DNA of 64,000 nt from Vibrio zhanjiangensis. Its GTDB lineage: Bacteria; Pseudomonadota; Gammaproteobacteria; Enterobacterales; Vibrionaceae. Both the position numbers and the translations under genes were made by a program. Numbering within the stretch: the first letter of the stretch is position 1; the number at the start of each line of letters is the position of its first letter. The stretch spans positions 18,293 through 82,292 of the forward strand of contig NZ_BSPW01000061.1 in NCBI RefSeq assembly GCF_030161235.1, in the 5' to 3' direction. Under the pieces are notes generated by a model. The model searched no databases. It was not told the DNA's origin and worked only from the letters and a program-made list of their open reading frames with translations. Of the stretch, positions 9,030 through 18,572 are shown piece by piece.

Positions 9030-10418
9030 ATGTCGCAGTCAGTTTTCGCAACTCAGCAAATCGTTTGGGATCAAACTGTACTTGATAAGTACAATTATGC
9101 TGGTCCTCGCTATACGTCTTATCCAACCGCACTAGAGCTTCACGAAGCCTTCACTATTGCAGATTACGATATGGCGTGTACAGAGTATCCAGAACGTCCT
9201 CTGTCGCTTTACATCCATATTCCTTTTTGCCATAAGCTTTGCTACTACTGTGGCTGCAATAAAGTGATTACCCGTCATGCTCACAAGGCGGATCAATATT
9301 TGGATGTGCTTGAGCAAGAGATTTTGACCAGAGCATCGCTGTTGCAAGGCCGTAGTGTTAGCCAACTGCACTTGGGTGGCGGCACACCAACATTTCTAAG
9401 CAAGCAACAAATTAGTCGGTTGATGGCGACTTTGCGAGCGGAATTTTGCTTTGAAGCGGATGCTGAAATCAGTATTGAAGTCGATCCCAGAGAAATAGAA
9501 CTGGACGTGCTTGATCACCTTTTTCATGAAGGATTCAATCGCTTAAGCATTGGTGTGCAAGATTTTAATAAAGAGGTCCAAAAGCTGGTTAACCGAGAGC
9601 AAGACGAAGACTTTATTTTTGCTTTGGTTGAACGGGCTAAAAAACTAGGTTTTCGCTCGACAAATCTGGATCTTATATACGGCCTGCCCAAACAGACTCG
9701 GGAAAGGTTTGCCAATACGCTGGCTAAAGTGCTGGAAATGAAACCAGGGCGTCTATCGGTATTTAATTATGCTCATATGCCGCAACTGTTCGCAGCTCAG
9801 CGCAAGATTAAGGAGCACGATTTACCTCAAGCTCAAGAAAAAATGCTGATTCTTCAAGATACTATTTCGACATTGACCAACGCAGGCTATCAATATATCG
9901 GTATGGACCATTTTGCCAAGCCTGATGATGAACTGGCCGTTGCTCAGCGTGAAGGCGTTTTACATCGCAACTTCCAGGGCTATACGACTCAGGGAGAATG
10001 TGATTTAGTGGGTTTTGGGGTCTCAGCGATTTCTATGATTGGTAACGCGTACGCCCAGAATCATAAAGATTTGAAGCAGTATTATGAGCAGGTGAGTTCA
10101 CAAAGGCATGCACTATGGAAAGGATTGTCACTTGATAGTGATGACTTACTGCGTCGTGAGGTGATAAAGCAGCTAATATGTAACTTCAGACTTGATATCA
10201 GCCAAATTGAATCAGAGTTTGATATTCAGTTTGATGACTATTTTAAAGATGATATTGCTTTGCTACAGACATTCATTGACGATGGGTTAATTGAAACAAC
10301 AGAAAAGGAATTGCGAGTGACGCTCCGTGGCCGGCTTCTTATTCGCAATATTTGTATGTGTTTCGATAAGTACTTGCGCGTCAAGGCCCGTCAGCAGCAA
10401 TTCTCCAGAGTAATATGA
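9030..10418 (+). CDS. hemN: Oxygen-independent coproporphyrinogen III oxidase
   Basis: HemN is a radical SAM enzyme that decarboxylates coproporphyrinogen III to protoporphyrinogen IX without oxygen. The 4Fe-4S motif CxxxCxxC is at C67/C71/C74 (HIPFCHKLCYYCGC), the SAM-binding GGGTPT follows, and the N-terminal YNYAGPRYTSYPTA is diagnostic of true HemN rather than HemW. The length (462 residues) is normal. A GGAAGG ribosome binding site precedes the ATG. With hemB at the start of the window this is the second haem-synthesis gene here. An anaerobic regulator site was looked for but not found with the correct spacing. Confidence 0.96.
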   Translation: MSQSVFATQQIVWDQTVLDKYNYAGPRYTSYPTALELHEAFTIADYDMACTEYPERPLSLYIHIPFCHKLCYYCGCNKVITRHAHKADQYLDVLEQEILTRASLLQGRSVSQLHLGGGTPTFLSKQQISRLMATLRAEFCFEADAEISIEVDPREIELDVLDHLFHEGFNRLSIGVQDFNKEVQKLVNREQDEDFIFALVERAKKLGFRSTNLDLIYGLPKQTRERFANTLAKVLEMKPGRLSVFNYAHMPQLFAAQRKIKEHDLPQAQEKMLILQDTISTLTNAGYQYIGMDHFAKPDDELAVAQREGVLHRNFQGYTTQGECDLVGFGVSAISMIGNAYAQNHKDLKQYYEQVSSQRHALWKGLSLDSDDLLRREVIKQLICNFRLDISQIESEFDIQFDDYFKDDIALLQTFIDDGLIETTEKELRVTLRGRLLIRNICMCFDKYLRVKARQQQFSRVI

Positions 10419-10450
10419 TTTTCGCAGTATCTGCGCCTCGTGGCTTAACG

Positions 10451-11341
10451 CTAGGAGGCAATGTAGGTATTTTGTGCCACCTCCCACAACGCTTTTACTA
10501 GCGGGTTATCCCACTGCGAACGCTTGCAGCATACTCCTAACTTGAACGGCTTGATAGACGCGACTTTTAGCCGGTGAATTTTTTCTTTGACCGGGCTGTT
10601 GTTGATGACCACATCAGGAGCAATTCCGACGCCACAACCTAGTGCAACCATACTGACAATGGCTTCATGCCCTGAAACATGAGCGTATATATTGGGTTTA
10701 ATTTTCATTGACTTAAACCAAGTATTGGCTCGCTCTCTTGCTGTGCCTGACTCTGGAACAATAAAGGGTATTTGGGCCCAATCTGGCTTAGCTTCTTGTA
10801 AAGCTTGAGTGAAACTGCTGACACCTGCAGGTGCAATGACAGACAGTGGTATTTCACTGATGGTTTCAAACTTCAATTTGGCAGGTATTGCGTCAGGTTG
10901 AGCTGAAATAGCGACGTCTACGTCATCACTCAGTACTTTATCGATCGCTTGAGCAGGGTCTCCGGTCGACAATTTAAACTCAATAAAGGGGTGTCTCAGG
11001 CGAAATTCAGACAGTAGCTCAGGGAGGTGGCTGTAGCTGGCGGTTACGGAACAAAATAAGCGAATCTCACCTTTGAGTTCTTGCTGACCGTCTTGCAATT
11101 GAGAGTAAAAGCTTTGCCACTCGGTAATTATCCTCAGTGCAACGGGCATAAGTTTTTTTGCTGCTGGAGTGAGTTCAACACTTCGGTTGTCACGCACAAA
11201 CAATTCTTGCCCTGTTTCTGACTCCAATTTTTGTATTTGTCTGCTTAGGGCAGAAGGGCTGACATGCATGGCGGAAGCGGTTTTGGCAAAGCTTTTACTA
11301 TCACACAAATGAATAAAGAGTTGTAAGCGCTTGATGTTCAT
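10451..11341 (-). CDS. ilvY: LysR-type activator IlvY
   Basis: IlvY activates the divergent ilvC gene when the enzyme's substrates acetolactate or acetohydroxybutyrate accumulate. The 296-residue protein has an N-terminal winged helix-turn-helix (FAKTASAMHVSPSALSRQIQ) and a substrate-binding-like effector domain containing FCSVTASYSHLPELL, which matches E. coli IlvY closely. The open frame runs to 11455, but the conserved start MNIKRLQLF falls at 11341. The longer form would cover the operator region, so 11341 is preferred. It is divergent from ilvC with 144 bp between. Confidence 0.93.
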   Translation of the reverse strand: MNIKRLQLFIHLCDSKSFAKTASAMHVSPSALSRQIQKLESETGQELFVRDNRSVELTPAAKKLMPVALRIITEWQSFYSQLQDGQQELKGEIRLFCSVTASYSHLPELLSEFRLRHPFIEFKLSTGDPAQAIDKVLSDDVDVAISAQPDAIPAKLKFETISEIPLSVIAPAGVSSFTQALQEAKPDWAQIPFIVPESGTARERANTWFKSMKIKPNIYAHVSGHEAIVSMVALGCGVGIAPDVVINNSPVKEKIHRLKVASIKPFKLGVCCKRSQWDNPLVKALWEVAQNTYIAS

Positions 11342-11358
11342 AAATAGGTCGTCCCATG

Positions 11359-11373
11359 TTGCATTTTTTGCAA
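11359..11373. promoter_or_regulatory. Probable IlvY operator between ilvY and ilvC
   Basis: TTGCATTTTTTGCAA is a 15-bp inverted repeat with TTGCA/TGCAA arms and fits the LysR T-N11-A pattern. It lies 18 bases upstream of the ilvY start, inside the divergent region. Confidence 0.6.
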
Positions 11374-11485
11374 TAACTAATTGTGAATATATCACTTTAA
11401 GCAAGCTGATGTCTGCTTTAGTATCGAGATATTCGGTGACCAAGTACCGACTCAAGCAGATAGATATTTTTAAGGAGAGCCCTAC

Positions 11486-12970
11486 ATGGCCAACTATTTC
11501 AACACATTAAACTTGCGTGAACAGCTAGACCAACTGGGTCGTTGCCGTTTTATGGACCGCAGCGAGTTTGCTACAGAAGCTGATTATCTGAAAGGTAAGA
11601 AGGTGGTTATTGTTGGTTGTGGCGCTCAGGGCCTAAATCAAGGTCTAAATATGCGTGATTCTGGTTTGGATGTCGCTTACGCACTTCGTCAAGCCGCGAT
11701 TGATGAACAGCGTCAATCCTTTAAGAATGCGCAAGAAAATGGTTTTGAAGTAGGAAGCTATGAAGCACTCATTCCGCAAGCCGACTTGGTGATTAACTTG
11801 ACGCCAGATAAACAGCATACCAACGTTGTTGAAACGGTTATGCCATTGATGAAAGAAGGTGCCGCGCTGGGTTATTCGCATGGCTTCAACATTGTTGAGG
11901 AAGGGATGCAGATCCGTAAAGACCTAACGGTTGTCATGGTGGCACCTAAGTGTCCAGGTACTGAAGTACGTGAAGAATACAAGCGTGGTTTCGGTGTTCC
12001 AACCTTGATTGCTGTGCACCCTGAAAATGATCCTAAAGGTGAAGGCTGGGATATCGCCAAGGCATGGGCTGCGGGCACAGGCGGTCATCGCGCTGGTTGT
12101 TTAGAATCGTCATTTGTTGCTGAAGTTAAATCTGATCTTGTCGGTGAGCAGACCATCTTGTGTGGTATGTTGCAAGCAGGTTCTATCGTCAGCTATGAAA
12201 AAATGGTTGCTGAAGGTATTGATCCAAGCTACGCCGGTAAATTGATTCAATACGGTTGGGAGACGATCACGGAGGCACTTAAGTTTGGTGGTGTTACACA
12301 CATGATGGATCGCCTATCAAACCCTGCCAAAGTCAAAGCATTTGAGCTTTCAGAACAGTTGAAAGAGCTCATGCGTCCTCTTTACAATAAACACATGGAC
12401 GACGTGATTTCTGGTCATTTCTCTAGCACCATGATGGCCGACTGGGCAAACGATGATGTTAACTTGCTTGGCTGGCGTGCTGAAACTGGCGAAACTGCAT
12501 TTGAAAACTACCCTGAAGGTGATGTAGAGATCACCGAACAAGAGTATTTTGATAAAGGTATCTTGCTGGTTGCTATGGTGCGTGCCGGTGTTGAGCTAGC
12601 ATTCGAAGCCATGACAGCTTCAGGTATTATCGATGAATCTGCATACTATGAATCGCTCCATGAGCTTCCGCTGATTGCCAATACCGTTGCGCGTAAGCGT
12701 CTGTATGAAATGAATGTGGTTATCTCGGATACAGCAGAATACGGTAACTACTTGTTTGCCAATGTTGCAACACCGCTACTTCGTGAGAAGTTCATGCCTT
12801 CGATCGGTACCGATGTGATAGGTAAAGGTCTAGAAGAGACATCAAATCAGGTAGACAATGCTACACTGATTGCAGTCAATGAAACTATCCGTAATCATCC
12901 AGTGGAGTACATTGGTGAAGAGCTGCGTGGTTATATGACCGACATGAAACGTATCGCGGTAGGTGGTTAA
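11486..12970 (+). CDS. ilvC: Ketol-acid reductoisomerase (class II)
   Basis: IlvC uses NADPH and Mg2+ to convert 2-acetolactate to 2,3-dihydroxy-isovalerate in valine, leucine and isoleucine synthesis. The dinucleotide loop is [13 protein letters not shown]. The length of 494 residues and the duplicated C-terminal knotted domain mark the long, E. coli-like class II form. The N terminus [20 protein letters not shown] is typical. A ribosome binding site AAGGAGAG precedes the ATG. It is monocistronic with a strong terminator, and regulated by the divergent IlvY. Confidence 0.98.
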   Translation: MANYFNTLNLREQLDQLGRCRFMDRSEFATEADYLKGKKVVIVGCGAQGLNQGLNMRDSGLDVAYALRQAAIDEQRQSFKNAQENGFEVGSYEALIPQADLVINLTPDKQHTNVVETVMPLMKEGAALGYSHGFNIVEEGMQIRKDLTVVMVAPKCPGTEVREEYKRGFGVPTLIAVHPENDPKGEGWDIAKAWAAGTGGHRAGCLESSFVAEVKSDLVGEQTILCGMLQAGSIVSYEKMVAEGIDPSYAGKLIQYGWETITEALKFGGVTHMMDRLSNPAKVKAFELSEQLKELMRPLYNKHMDDVISGHFSSTMMADWANDDVNLLGWRAETGETAFENYPEGDVEITEQEYFDKGILLVAMVRAGVELAFEAMTASGIIDESAYYESLHELPLIANTVARKRLYEMNVVISDTAEYGNYLFANVATPLLREKFMPSIGTDVIGKGLEETSNQVDNATLIAVNETIRNHPVEYIGEELRGYMTDMKRIAVGG

Positions 12971-13072
12971 TTTATTTGCTTTAAGGTGCTAATTGCTAGA
13001 ATCTTAAAGCACAATAGACTCCAGACAGACTGGAGCAATAAATACAAGAAGAACACACAACATTTAATCTAA

Positions 13073-13104
13073 AAGGCTTGGTCTGGATTGACCAAGCCTT
13101 TTTA
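13073..13104 (+). terminator. ilvC terminator
   Basis: Stem AAGGCTTGGTC (13073-13083) / GACCAAGCCTT (13090-13100) with a following T run. A smaller hairpin CTCCAG/CTGGAG lies upstream at about 13019-13034. Confidence 0.92.
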
Positions 13105-13125
13105 TTTTTTGATATTAAACCGTGT

Positions 13126-13377
13126 CTATTTTTGCGCCAGTTTTTGTTCAAGATCGGCCAGCTTTTGTTCCATTGCAGTGAGTTTTTCGCGGGTGCGCAT
13201 TAGAACCTGAGTCTGAACATCAAACTCTTCACGACTCACGACATCTAACTTGTTTAGCTGGCCTTGAATGACTTGACGAACTTTCTGCTCGACATCGGCA
13301 CCTAACTCTTTAACAGGAGTGGGCATTGAGTCATGAATTTGTTTCGCTATCTGCTCTAATTTCTTGGGGTCAAACAT
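13126..13377 (-). CDS. ubiK: UbiK ubiquinone biosynthesis accessory factor (YqiC family)
   Basis: UbiK supports the soluble Ubi enzyme complex, linking it to lipid. The 83-residue protein begins [19 protein letters not shown] and has the conserved [18 protein letters not shown] segment followed by a C-terminal coiled coil ([18 protein letters not shown]), as in YqiC. Its AGGAGC ribosome binding site is well placed. It is convergent with ilvC and lies downstream of the vexB terminator, so it is a separate unit. This window also carries ubiD. Confidence 0.92.
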   Translation of the reverse strand: MFDPKKLEQIAKQIHDSMPTPVKELGADVEQKVRQVIQGQLNKLDVVSREEFDVQTQVLMRTREKLTAMEQKLADLEQKLAQK

Positions 13378-13463
13378 GTGAAAAGCTCCTTTAAGTTTGC
13401 TCTTATTCTATGTAATTGGTGAGAGAAAGTCGCTATTAGAGGTGCATTTATTAGTGGGTGGAA

Positions 13464-13494
13464 TTAAAAAAGGCCACTGCGAGCAGTGGCCTTT
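13464..13494 (-). terminator. vexRAB operon terminator
   Basis: Minus-strand hairpin GGCCACTGC/GCAGTGGCC followed by a run of T (A run at 13464-13471 on the plus strand). It starts 18 bases past the vexB stop. Confidence 0.93.
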
Positions 13495-13511
13495 GCTATG
13501 AGAGTAACGCT

Positions 13512-16500
13512 CTAGTTTTTATCAGCAATTTGACGATGAGCTGCTTTTGCTTCGTCAATACGAGCTAACTTTTCCAAGTCTTTGTCTTCAACAAATACCG
13601 GAAGTGGCTTATGTTTCTCGGCAAGATAGCTGTATATCACCGGCAGAACAAACAGAGTAAACAATGTTCCTATGGCAAGACCCGCAACGATAACAATACC
13701 GATACTAAAGCGCTGGGCGGCACCTGCTCCTGATGCGTACATTAAAGGTATCAAGCCCGCAATCATCGCCGCTGTGGTCATGAGAATAGGGCGCAGGCGT
13801 ACTTTAGCCGCCGCCATCACAGCCTCCATTTTATCGAGCTTGTTATGCAATTGCTCTTCTTTAGCCACCTCACAGATCAAGATACCATGCTTGGTAATCA
13901 AGCCGACTAGGGTTATAAGCCCGACCTGAGAGTAAATATTCATCGAAGTTAAGTCAAAAGGTGCTCCCCAAGCCAGAGCAACAAGTGCGCCACAGATAGC
14001 AAGAGGGACGGACACCATGATGACGATAGGGTCCTTTAACGATTCAAATTGAATGGCTAAGACTAAGAAGATGATCGCCAGTGCTAGACCAAAGGTGGCA
14101 TAAAGGGCGCTACCTTCGGTGACAAACTGGCGAGACTCACCCATATAATCGTAGTTATAACCGCTGGGCAATTTACTGCTTGCGGTTTGCTCAAACCAAT
14201 TGACAGCATCTCCCATGGTGGTACCCGGTGCAATAGCGGCACTAATGGTTGCTGAGTTAAGCTGGTTAAAGTGAGGCAAAGAGCGAGGCTCGGCGACGAC
14301 ATCAATAGTGATTAAGCTGCCTAATGGTAACGCTTTGCCATCTGCGCCCCTAACATAGTAATTGTTCATTGACTCAGGATTTAAGCGCCATTTACGCTCG
14401 ACCTGAGGAATGACTTCATAAGAACGGCCATTCAGATCGATACGATTGACATAGCCATCAGACATCATGGTGCTAAGAGTCGCACCAATATCTTGCATGG
14501 TCACCCCATAGGCCCCTGCTTTATCTTTATCAATCTTGATTTTCACTGTGGCTGAATCGTAGTTAAGATCAAGATCGGAATAGACAAATATAGGTGTTGA
14601 ATTGACTTCCGTAAGTACATCGGTGGCTACGGTAAATAAGCTTTCAAATGCATTAGGTGTCGTGATAACAAACTGCACAGGTAAGCCGGAGCCTGCCCCA
14701 GGAAGCTCTGGTATTGGGAAGGCGACAACAGACATACCGGGTACATCTTTAACCAGTCCGCTGACTCGCTTTACGACTTCTGCCTGTCCAGCTTCACGTT
14801 GACTCCAAGGAACTAAAGACGCAATGCCCAGTGCTTGATTGGAGTTTGGCACACCAGTAAAGACTTGCGCGTAAGCCACTTCCTTTTGATCCGAGAGGAT
14901 AGTATTTACCTCATTCATGGTATTTTGCATGAAATCTAAGTTGGCATTCGATGGTGCTGTGCCCATTAGCATCAGCACTCCTTTATCCTCTGAAGGGGCG
15001 AGCTCACTTGGAATAAACTTAAACAGCAAAGGTAAGCTGGCAAATACTATCACGCCAAAGCCAATCACCACAGGACGATGGAGCATTACAGCGCTAAGCA
15101 TTTTCTCATAGCGTAGCGTCATATTGTCGAGCACATGGTGAACTTTTTGCTCAAACTTGCTTGGTATTGCATTTGCTTTCAGCATTTTAGAACACATCAT
15201 GGGCGATAGTGTCAGAGCTATAATCCCTGATACAAACACAGAGCCTGCTAGTGTTAAGGCAAATTCTTTAAATAAAGAGCCTGTAATACCTCCCATTAAG
15301 GCGATCGGAGCGTAAACGGCGCCTAGAGTTAAGGTCATAGCAATTACTGGGATAGCGATTTCCCTTGTGCCTATGATGGCTGCTCTAAATGGCGATTCGC
15401 CGAGTTTGATATGACGGTCGACATTTTCTAGAACTACTATAGCATCATCGACCACCAAACCTATTGCTAGCACCATGGCGAGCAGTGTCATTAGATTCCA
15501 AGAAAAGCCCATGGCCTGCATGACCATGGCCACACCAATCAATGACAATGGAATGGTTACAATAGGGATTATAACCGCTCTAAATGAACCTAAGAACAGA
15601 GTAATCACCACAAGTACAATTAATGCCGCTTCGGCAATGGTATGAATAACCTCATTTATTGACTCATTGATGGCGATGGTTGAGTCATACATCACGTTCA
15701 TTTTAATGTTGCTCGGCAGATCTTTCTCTAACTGAGGCAGCATCTTATGAACATCGGCGGCGATGTTAATTGGGTTCGCTGTTGGTGCGGCGTTGATCGC
15801 TGCGACAACGGCTTCTTGGCCATTTGCGCTAGCTCGATAGGTATCATGACTTTTTTCTAACGTGACTTTGGCAATATCGCTAAGGCGTGTCACTTTGCCC
15901 ATATCAGAACTGACGACTAAGTTTTTAAGCTCCTCTACGTTCGAAACTTGGGTATCGGCGCTACCGTTGTAGAGCACAAATTCACCAATAGCCTGACCCG
16001 CTGCAGATTGGTAGTTATTGGTGTCGAGGACATTCATGACATCACTGGCAGTTAAACCAAATGCGGCCATTTTAGCCGGATCAAGCCAGACACGAAGCGC
16101 GTATTTTAGGCCACCGTATAGGTCGATTTTTGAAACACCATTAACGGTAAATAACTGCGGGTTGACGACTCGCTCAAGATAGTCGGTAATTTGACTGGAC
16201 GATAAATCGTCACTGGTAAAGCCAATATACAGTACCGCTGTGGTTGAACCTGTCGACATGGTCACGGTTGGATCTTCTGCCTCTTTAGGCAGTTGAGAAC
16301 GCACCGAATTGGTCTTAGCCAGAATGTCAGATAAGGCTGAATTCGGATCGGTATTCAACTTCATATTGACGGTAATGGTTGAGGTACCAAGCTCAGATGA
16401 TGAAGTCATGTAATCGATATTATCTGCTTGTGCTACGGCTTGCTCCAAAGGCTGAGTAATAAAGCCTTGAATCAAATCCGCACTTGCTCCGTAGTAGCTC

Positions 16501-16646
16501 GTGGTAACCGTCACTACGGTATTTGTCATTTCAGGGTATTCGCGCACTTGCATTTTGAATACGGCCTGCAAACCAAGCAGGGCGATCAAAAAGCTGATCG
16601 ATACCGCTAAAACCGGACGTTTTATAAAAACATCAGTAAAGCGCAT
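13512..16646 (-). CDS. vexB: RND multidrug efflux permease (VexB/VmeB type)
   Basis: This 1044-residue inner-membrane proton antiporter pumps drugs, bile salts and detergents through a tripartite complex. It begins MRFTDVFIKRPVLA, with the first membrane helix following, and has the RND fold of 12 helices with two large periplasmic loops. The proton-relay acidic pair is in helix 4 (AIGLVVDDAIVVLENVDRH, about residues 400-415). The gene order vexR-vexA-vexB next to ilvC matches the V. cholerae VexAB locus as I recall it. It starts 12 bases after the vexA stop. The outer-membrane partner is not encoded here; TolC elsewhere is the usual one. Confidence 0.9.
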   Translation of the reverse strand: MRFTDVFIKRPVLAVSISFLIALLGLQAVFKMQVREYPEMTNTVVTVTTSYYGASADLIQGFITQPLEQAVAQADNIDYMTSSSELGTSTITVNMKLNTDPNSALSDILAKTNSVRSQLPKEAEDPTVTMSTGSTTAVLYIGFTSDDLSSSQITDYLERVVNPQLFTVNGVSKIDLYGGLKYALRVWLDPAKMAAFGLTASDVMNVLDTNNYQSAAGQAIGEFVLYNGSADTQVSNVEELKNLVVSSDMGKVTRLSDIAKVTLEKSHDTYRASANGQEAVVAAINAAPTANPINIAADVHKMLPQLEKDLPSNIKMNVMYDSTIAINESINEVIHTIAEAALIVLVVITLFLGSFRAVIIPIVTIPLSLIGVAMVMQAMGFSWNLMTLLAMVLAIGLVVDDAIVVLENVDRHIKLGESPFRAAIIGTREIAIPVIAMTLTLGAVYAPIALMGGITGSLFKEFALTLAGSVFVSGIIALTLSPMMCSKMLKANAIPSKFEQKVHHVLDNMTLRYEKMLSAVMLHRPVVIGFGVIVFASLPLLFKFIPSELAPSEDKGVLMLMGTAPSNANLDFMQNTMNEVNTILSDQKEVAYAQVFTGVPNSNQALGIASLVPWSQREAGQAEVVKRVSGLVKDVPGMSVVAFPIPELPGAGSGLPVQFVITTPNAFESLFTVATDVLTEVNSTPIFVYSDLDLNYDSATVKIKIDKDKAGAYGVTMQDIGATLSTMMSDGYVNRIDLNGRSYEVIPQVERKWRLNPESMNNYYVRGADGKALPLGSLITIDVVAEPRSLPHFNQLNSATISAAIAPGTTMGDAVNWFEQTASSKLPSGYNYDYMGESRQFVTEGSALYATFGLALAIIFLVLAIQFESLKDPIVIMVSVPLAICGALVALAWGAPFDLTSMNIYSQVGLITLVGLITKHGILICEVAKEEQLHNKLDKMEAVMAAAKVRLRPILMTTAAMIAGLIPLMYASGAGAAQRFSIGIVIVAGLAIGTLFTLFVLPVIYSYLAEKHKPLPVFVEDKDLEKLARIDEAKAAHRQIADKN

Positions 16647-16658
16647 GAAGCCTCCAGA

Positions 16659-17765
16659 TTAAAGCATAGGTGTTTCGGCTGGTGGAGTAGTGGCATCGCT
16701 TTCTACTACACGAACTTTCGCGTCGTTACTAAGACGAACTTGACCGGATGTGACCACCATGTCACCGGGTTTAACGCCTTCTAAGATATGAGCGATATCT
16801 TTTACTCGCTCACCCACTTTAACCACTTGCTGCTTGACGCGTTTGTCACCATCTTGTTCTGAGATGATGTATACATTGTCACCGTAAAGAGTAAAGGTGA
16901 TGGCCGTTTGCGGAAGGGTGACTTGGTTTTCCAGAGTCGGCAAAATGATATTGGCACGAGCAAACATACCACTGCGCAGCTTACCATCGCTGTTTGGAAT
17001 ATCAGCTTGCACTTGAATCAAACCGCTTTGCACACTGACGGCTGGCTCAATCGCGGTGATCGAACCCTGAAACGGAGTGTCTGGATAAGCATCGACAAAA
17101 ATATCGACTTGCTGATCTAGGCTAATTCGTGAAATATCAGTCTGCGGAACAGTAAAGCGCAGGCGCATGACGCTAGTATCTTCAAGGCGCACGATGTCAG
17201 TGCCAGTTTGCAGATATTGCCCTAAGTAAACATTACGTATGCCGACCACACCAGCAAAAGGCGCTTTGATTTCGCGTCTATCAATGGTGGCTTTGAGGCT
17301 ATCAATATCCGACTTGAGCGAGAAATAGTTGGCTTCAGCATCATCCAGTGTCTCTTTTGAGACAGAACCTTTTTTATAAAGACCTTGGTAGCGCTTGTAT
17401 TTTGCCTGTGCAGCAGGCAGTTTTGCTTCAGCACTTTTAAGGTCGGCTTTTTCAACCGATGAATCGAGCATGACTAGGGGCTGGCCTGCTTCGACATTGG
17501 TACCAGAATTGAATGCAATCTTATCAATGACACCAGCGGACTCATTGGCTACAGTAACACCTTGATTGGGTTCGATAAAGCCAATAGCCTCAATCACTGG
17601 CACCCAATCAACCGATTGAACTTCAATGGCGGTTACCGGAAATTCTTGCTCAGGGCGGTTGGCGAGATATTCTTCTATTTTGTATTGTTTGAATAGATTA
17701 ACGCCTATCACGCTACCAAAGAGTAGTATTGCGATAAGCAGCATGTAAAAAGTCCACTTTTTCAT
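16659..17765 (-). CDS. vexA: RND efflux periplasmic adaptor (VexA/VmeA type)
   Basis: The 368-residue membrane fusion protein bridges the RND pump to the outer-membrane channel. It has an N-terminal membrane anchor (about residues 5-24) and no lipobox. A lipoyl/barrel-sandwich half-motif (GFIEPNQGVTVANESAGVID), a helical hairpin (about 95-160), the returning lipoyl half (IKAPFAGVVGIRNVYLGQYL) and a beta-barrel follow. It sits between vexR and vexB on one transcript. Confidence 0.9.
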   Translation of the reverse strand: MKKWTFYMLLIAILLFGSVIGVNLFKQYKIEEYLANRPEQEFPVTAIEVQSVDWVPVIEAIGFIEPNQGVTVANESAGVIDKIAFNSGTNVEAGQPLVMLDSSVEKADLKSAEAKLPAAQAKYKRYQGLYKKGSVSKETLDDAEANYFSLKSDIDSLKATIDRREIKAPFAGVVGIRNVYLGQYLQTGTDIVRLEDTSVMRLRFTVPQTDISRISLDQQVDIFVDAYPDTPFQGSITAIEPAVSVQSGLIQVQADIPNSDGKLRSGMFARANIILPTLENQVTLPQTAITFTLYGDNVYIISEQDGDKRVKQQVVKVGERVKDIAHILEGVKPGDMVVTSGQVRLSNDAKVRVVESDATTPPAETPML

Positions 17766-17783
17766 TCTGACTAGAACTCCGAA

Positions 17784-18368
17784 TTAGTGTTTGATAATCG
17801 CATCCCAACTAGCCTCAATCGCCGCGTCAATGGCTGCTTGATCCAATTGGTAATATCCAAGAGCTTGCTTACGTGCCAAAGTGACACTGACTTCTAAACT
17901 CAGTGCTGCCAGAACGGGATTGTCTAAGGACTTGAATATCCCTTGCTCTCGGCCTTGCGTAAAAAGCTGATCTACTTTGTTAAACATTTTACGTTCTTCA
18001 TCCTTAGTTTCATGGTTGCGCATGCAAGGTAAGGAGTCGTATTGTGCTCGATTTTTTAAGTTGTCAATGTTTGACCGTGAGAGATCAAAAATGTTTAACC
18101 ACATAGTTCGAAACCGTTCTTTAAGCGGCATAGAATCATCTACATTACGCTGAACAGCTTCGGCATTACGTTGTATAACCGCTAATCTCACTTGCAGTAG
18201 TAGATCTTCCTTGTCTGAGAAATAGCGGTAAATCGTTCCTGCTGCAACGCCAGCTTCCTTGGCCAATTTATGCATCGAGAAGCCTTGAAAACCAGACTCT
18301 GCGATCAGGTCCTCGGCGGCGTCTATGATTTGTTGTCTTTTATCTACCATAGAACTAGATCCAGACAT
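17784..18368 (-). CDS. vexR: TetR family regulator VexR
   Basis: A 194-residue TetR-family protein: an N-terminal helix-turn-helix (IAESGFQGFSMHKLAKEAGV, then AAGTIYRYFSDKEDLL) and a C-terminal ligand-binding domain. It is first in the vexRAB operon and lies next to a perfect palindrome that is a likely self-operator, so it should control pump expression in response to pump substrates. In V. cholerae the orthologue is reported to act on vexAB. The ATG at 18368 is used; an in-frame ATG at 18350 is possible. Confidence 0.88.
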   Translation of the reverse strand: MSGSSSMVDKRQQIIDAAEDLIAESGFQGFSMHKLAKEAGVAAGTIYRYFSDKEDLLLQVRLAVIQRNAEAVQRNVDDSMPLKERFRTMWLNIFDLSRSNIDNLKNRAQYDSLPCMRNHETKDEERKMFNKVDQLFTQGREQGIFKSLDNPVLAALSLEVSVTLARKQALGYYQLDQAAIDAAIEASWDAIIKH

Positions 18369-18382
18369 TTACATATCGTTGG

Positions 18383-18400
18383 TGAATGAACGTTCATTCA
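18383..18400. promoter_or_regulatory. Probable VexR operator
   Basis: TGAATGAACGTTCATTCA is a perfect 18-bp palindrome ending 15 bases upstream of the vexR start. Size and placement fit a TetR-family dimer site. Confidence 0.75.
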
Positions 18401-18572
18401 TTATAGCTTAAGATACCACCAGATATGCAACAAACTTTGTTATAAATTATGAAAAAACATCCAGTGAACATTTTTGATAAAGATTTAGCTACTCACTAGT
18501 ATGGTCTAACCATGGCAATCTTGTTATTGCACTATTATGATATGGCCTTTGATTTGTATCCCTGAGAAGGTC

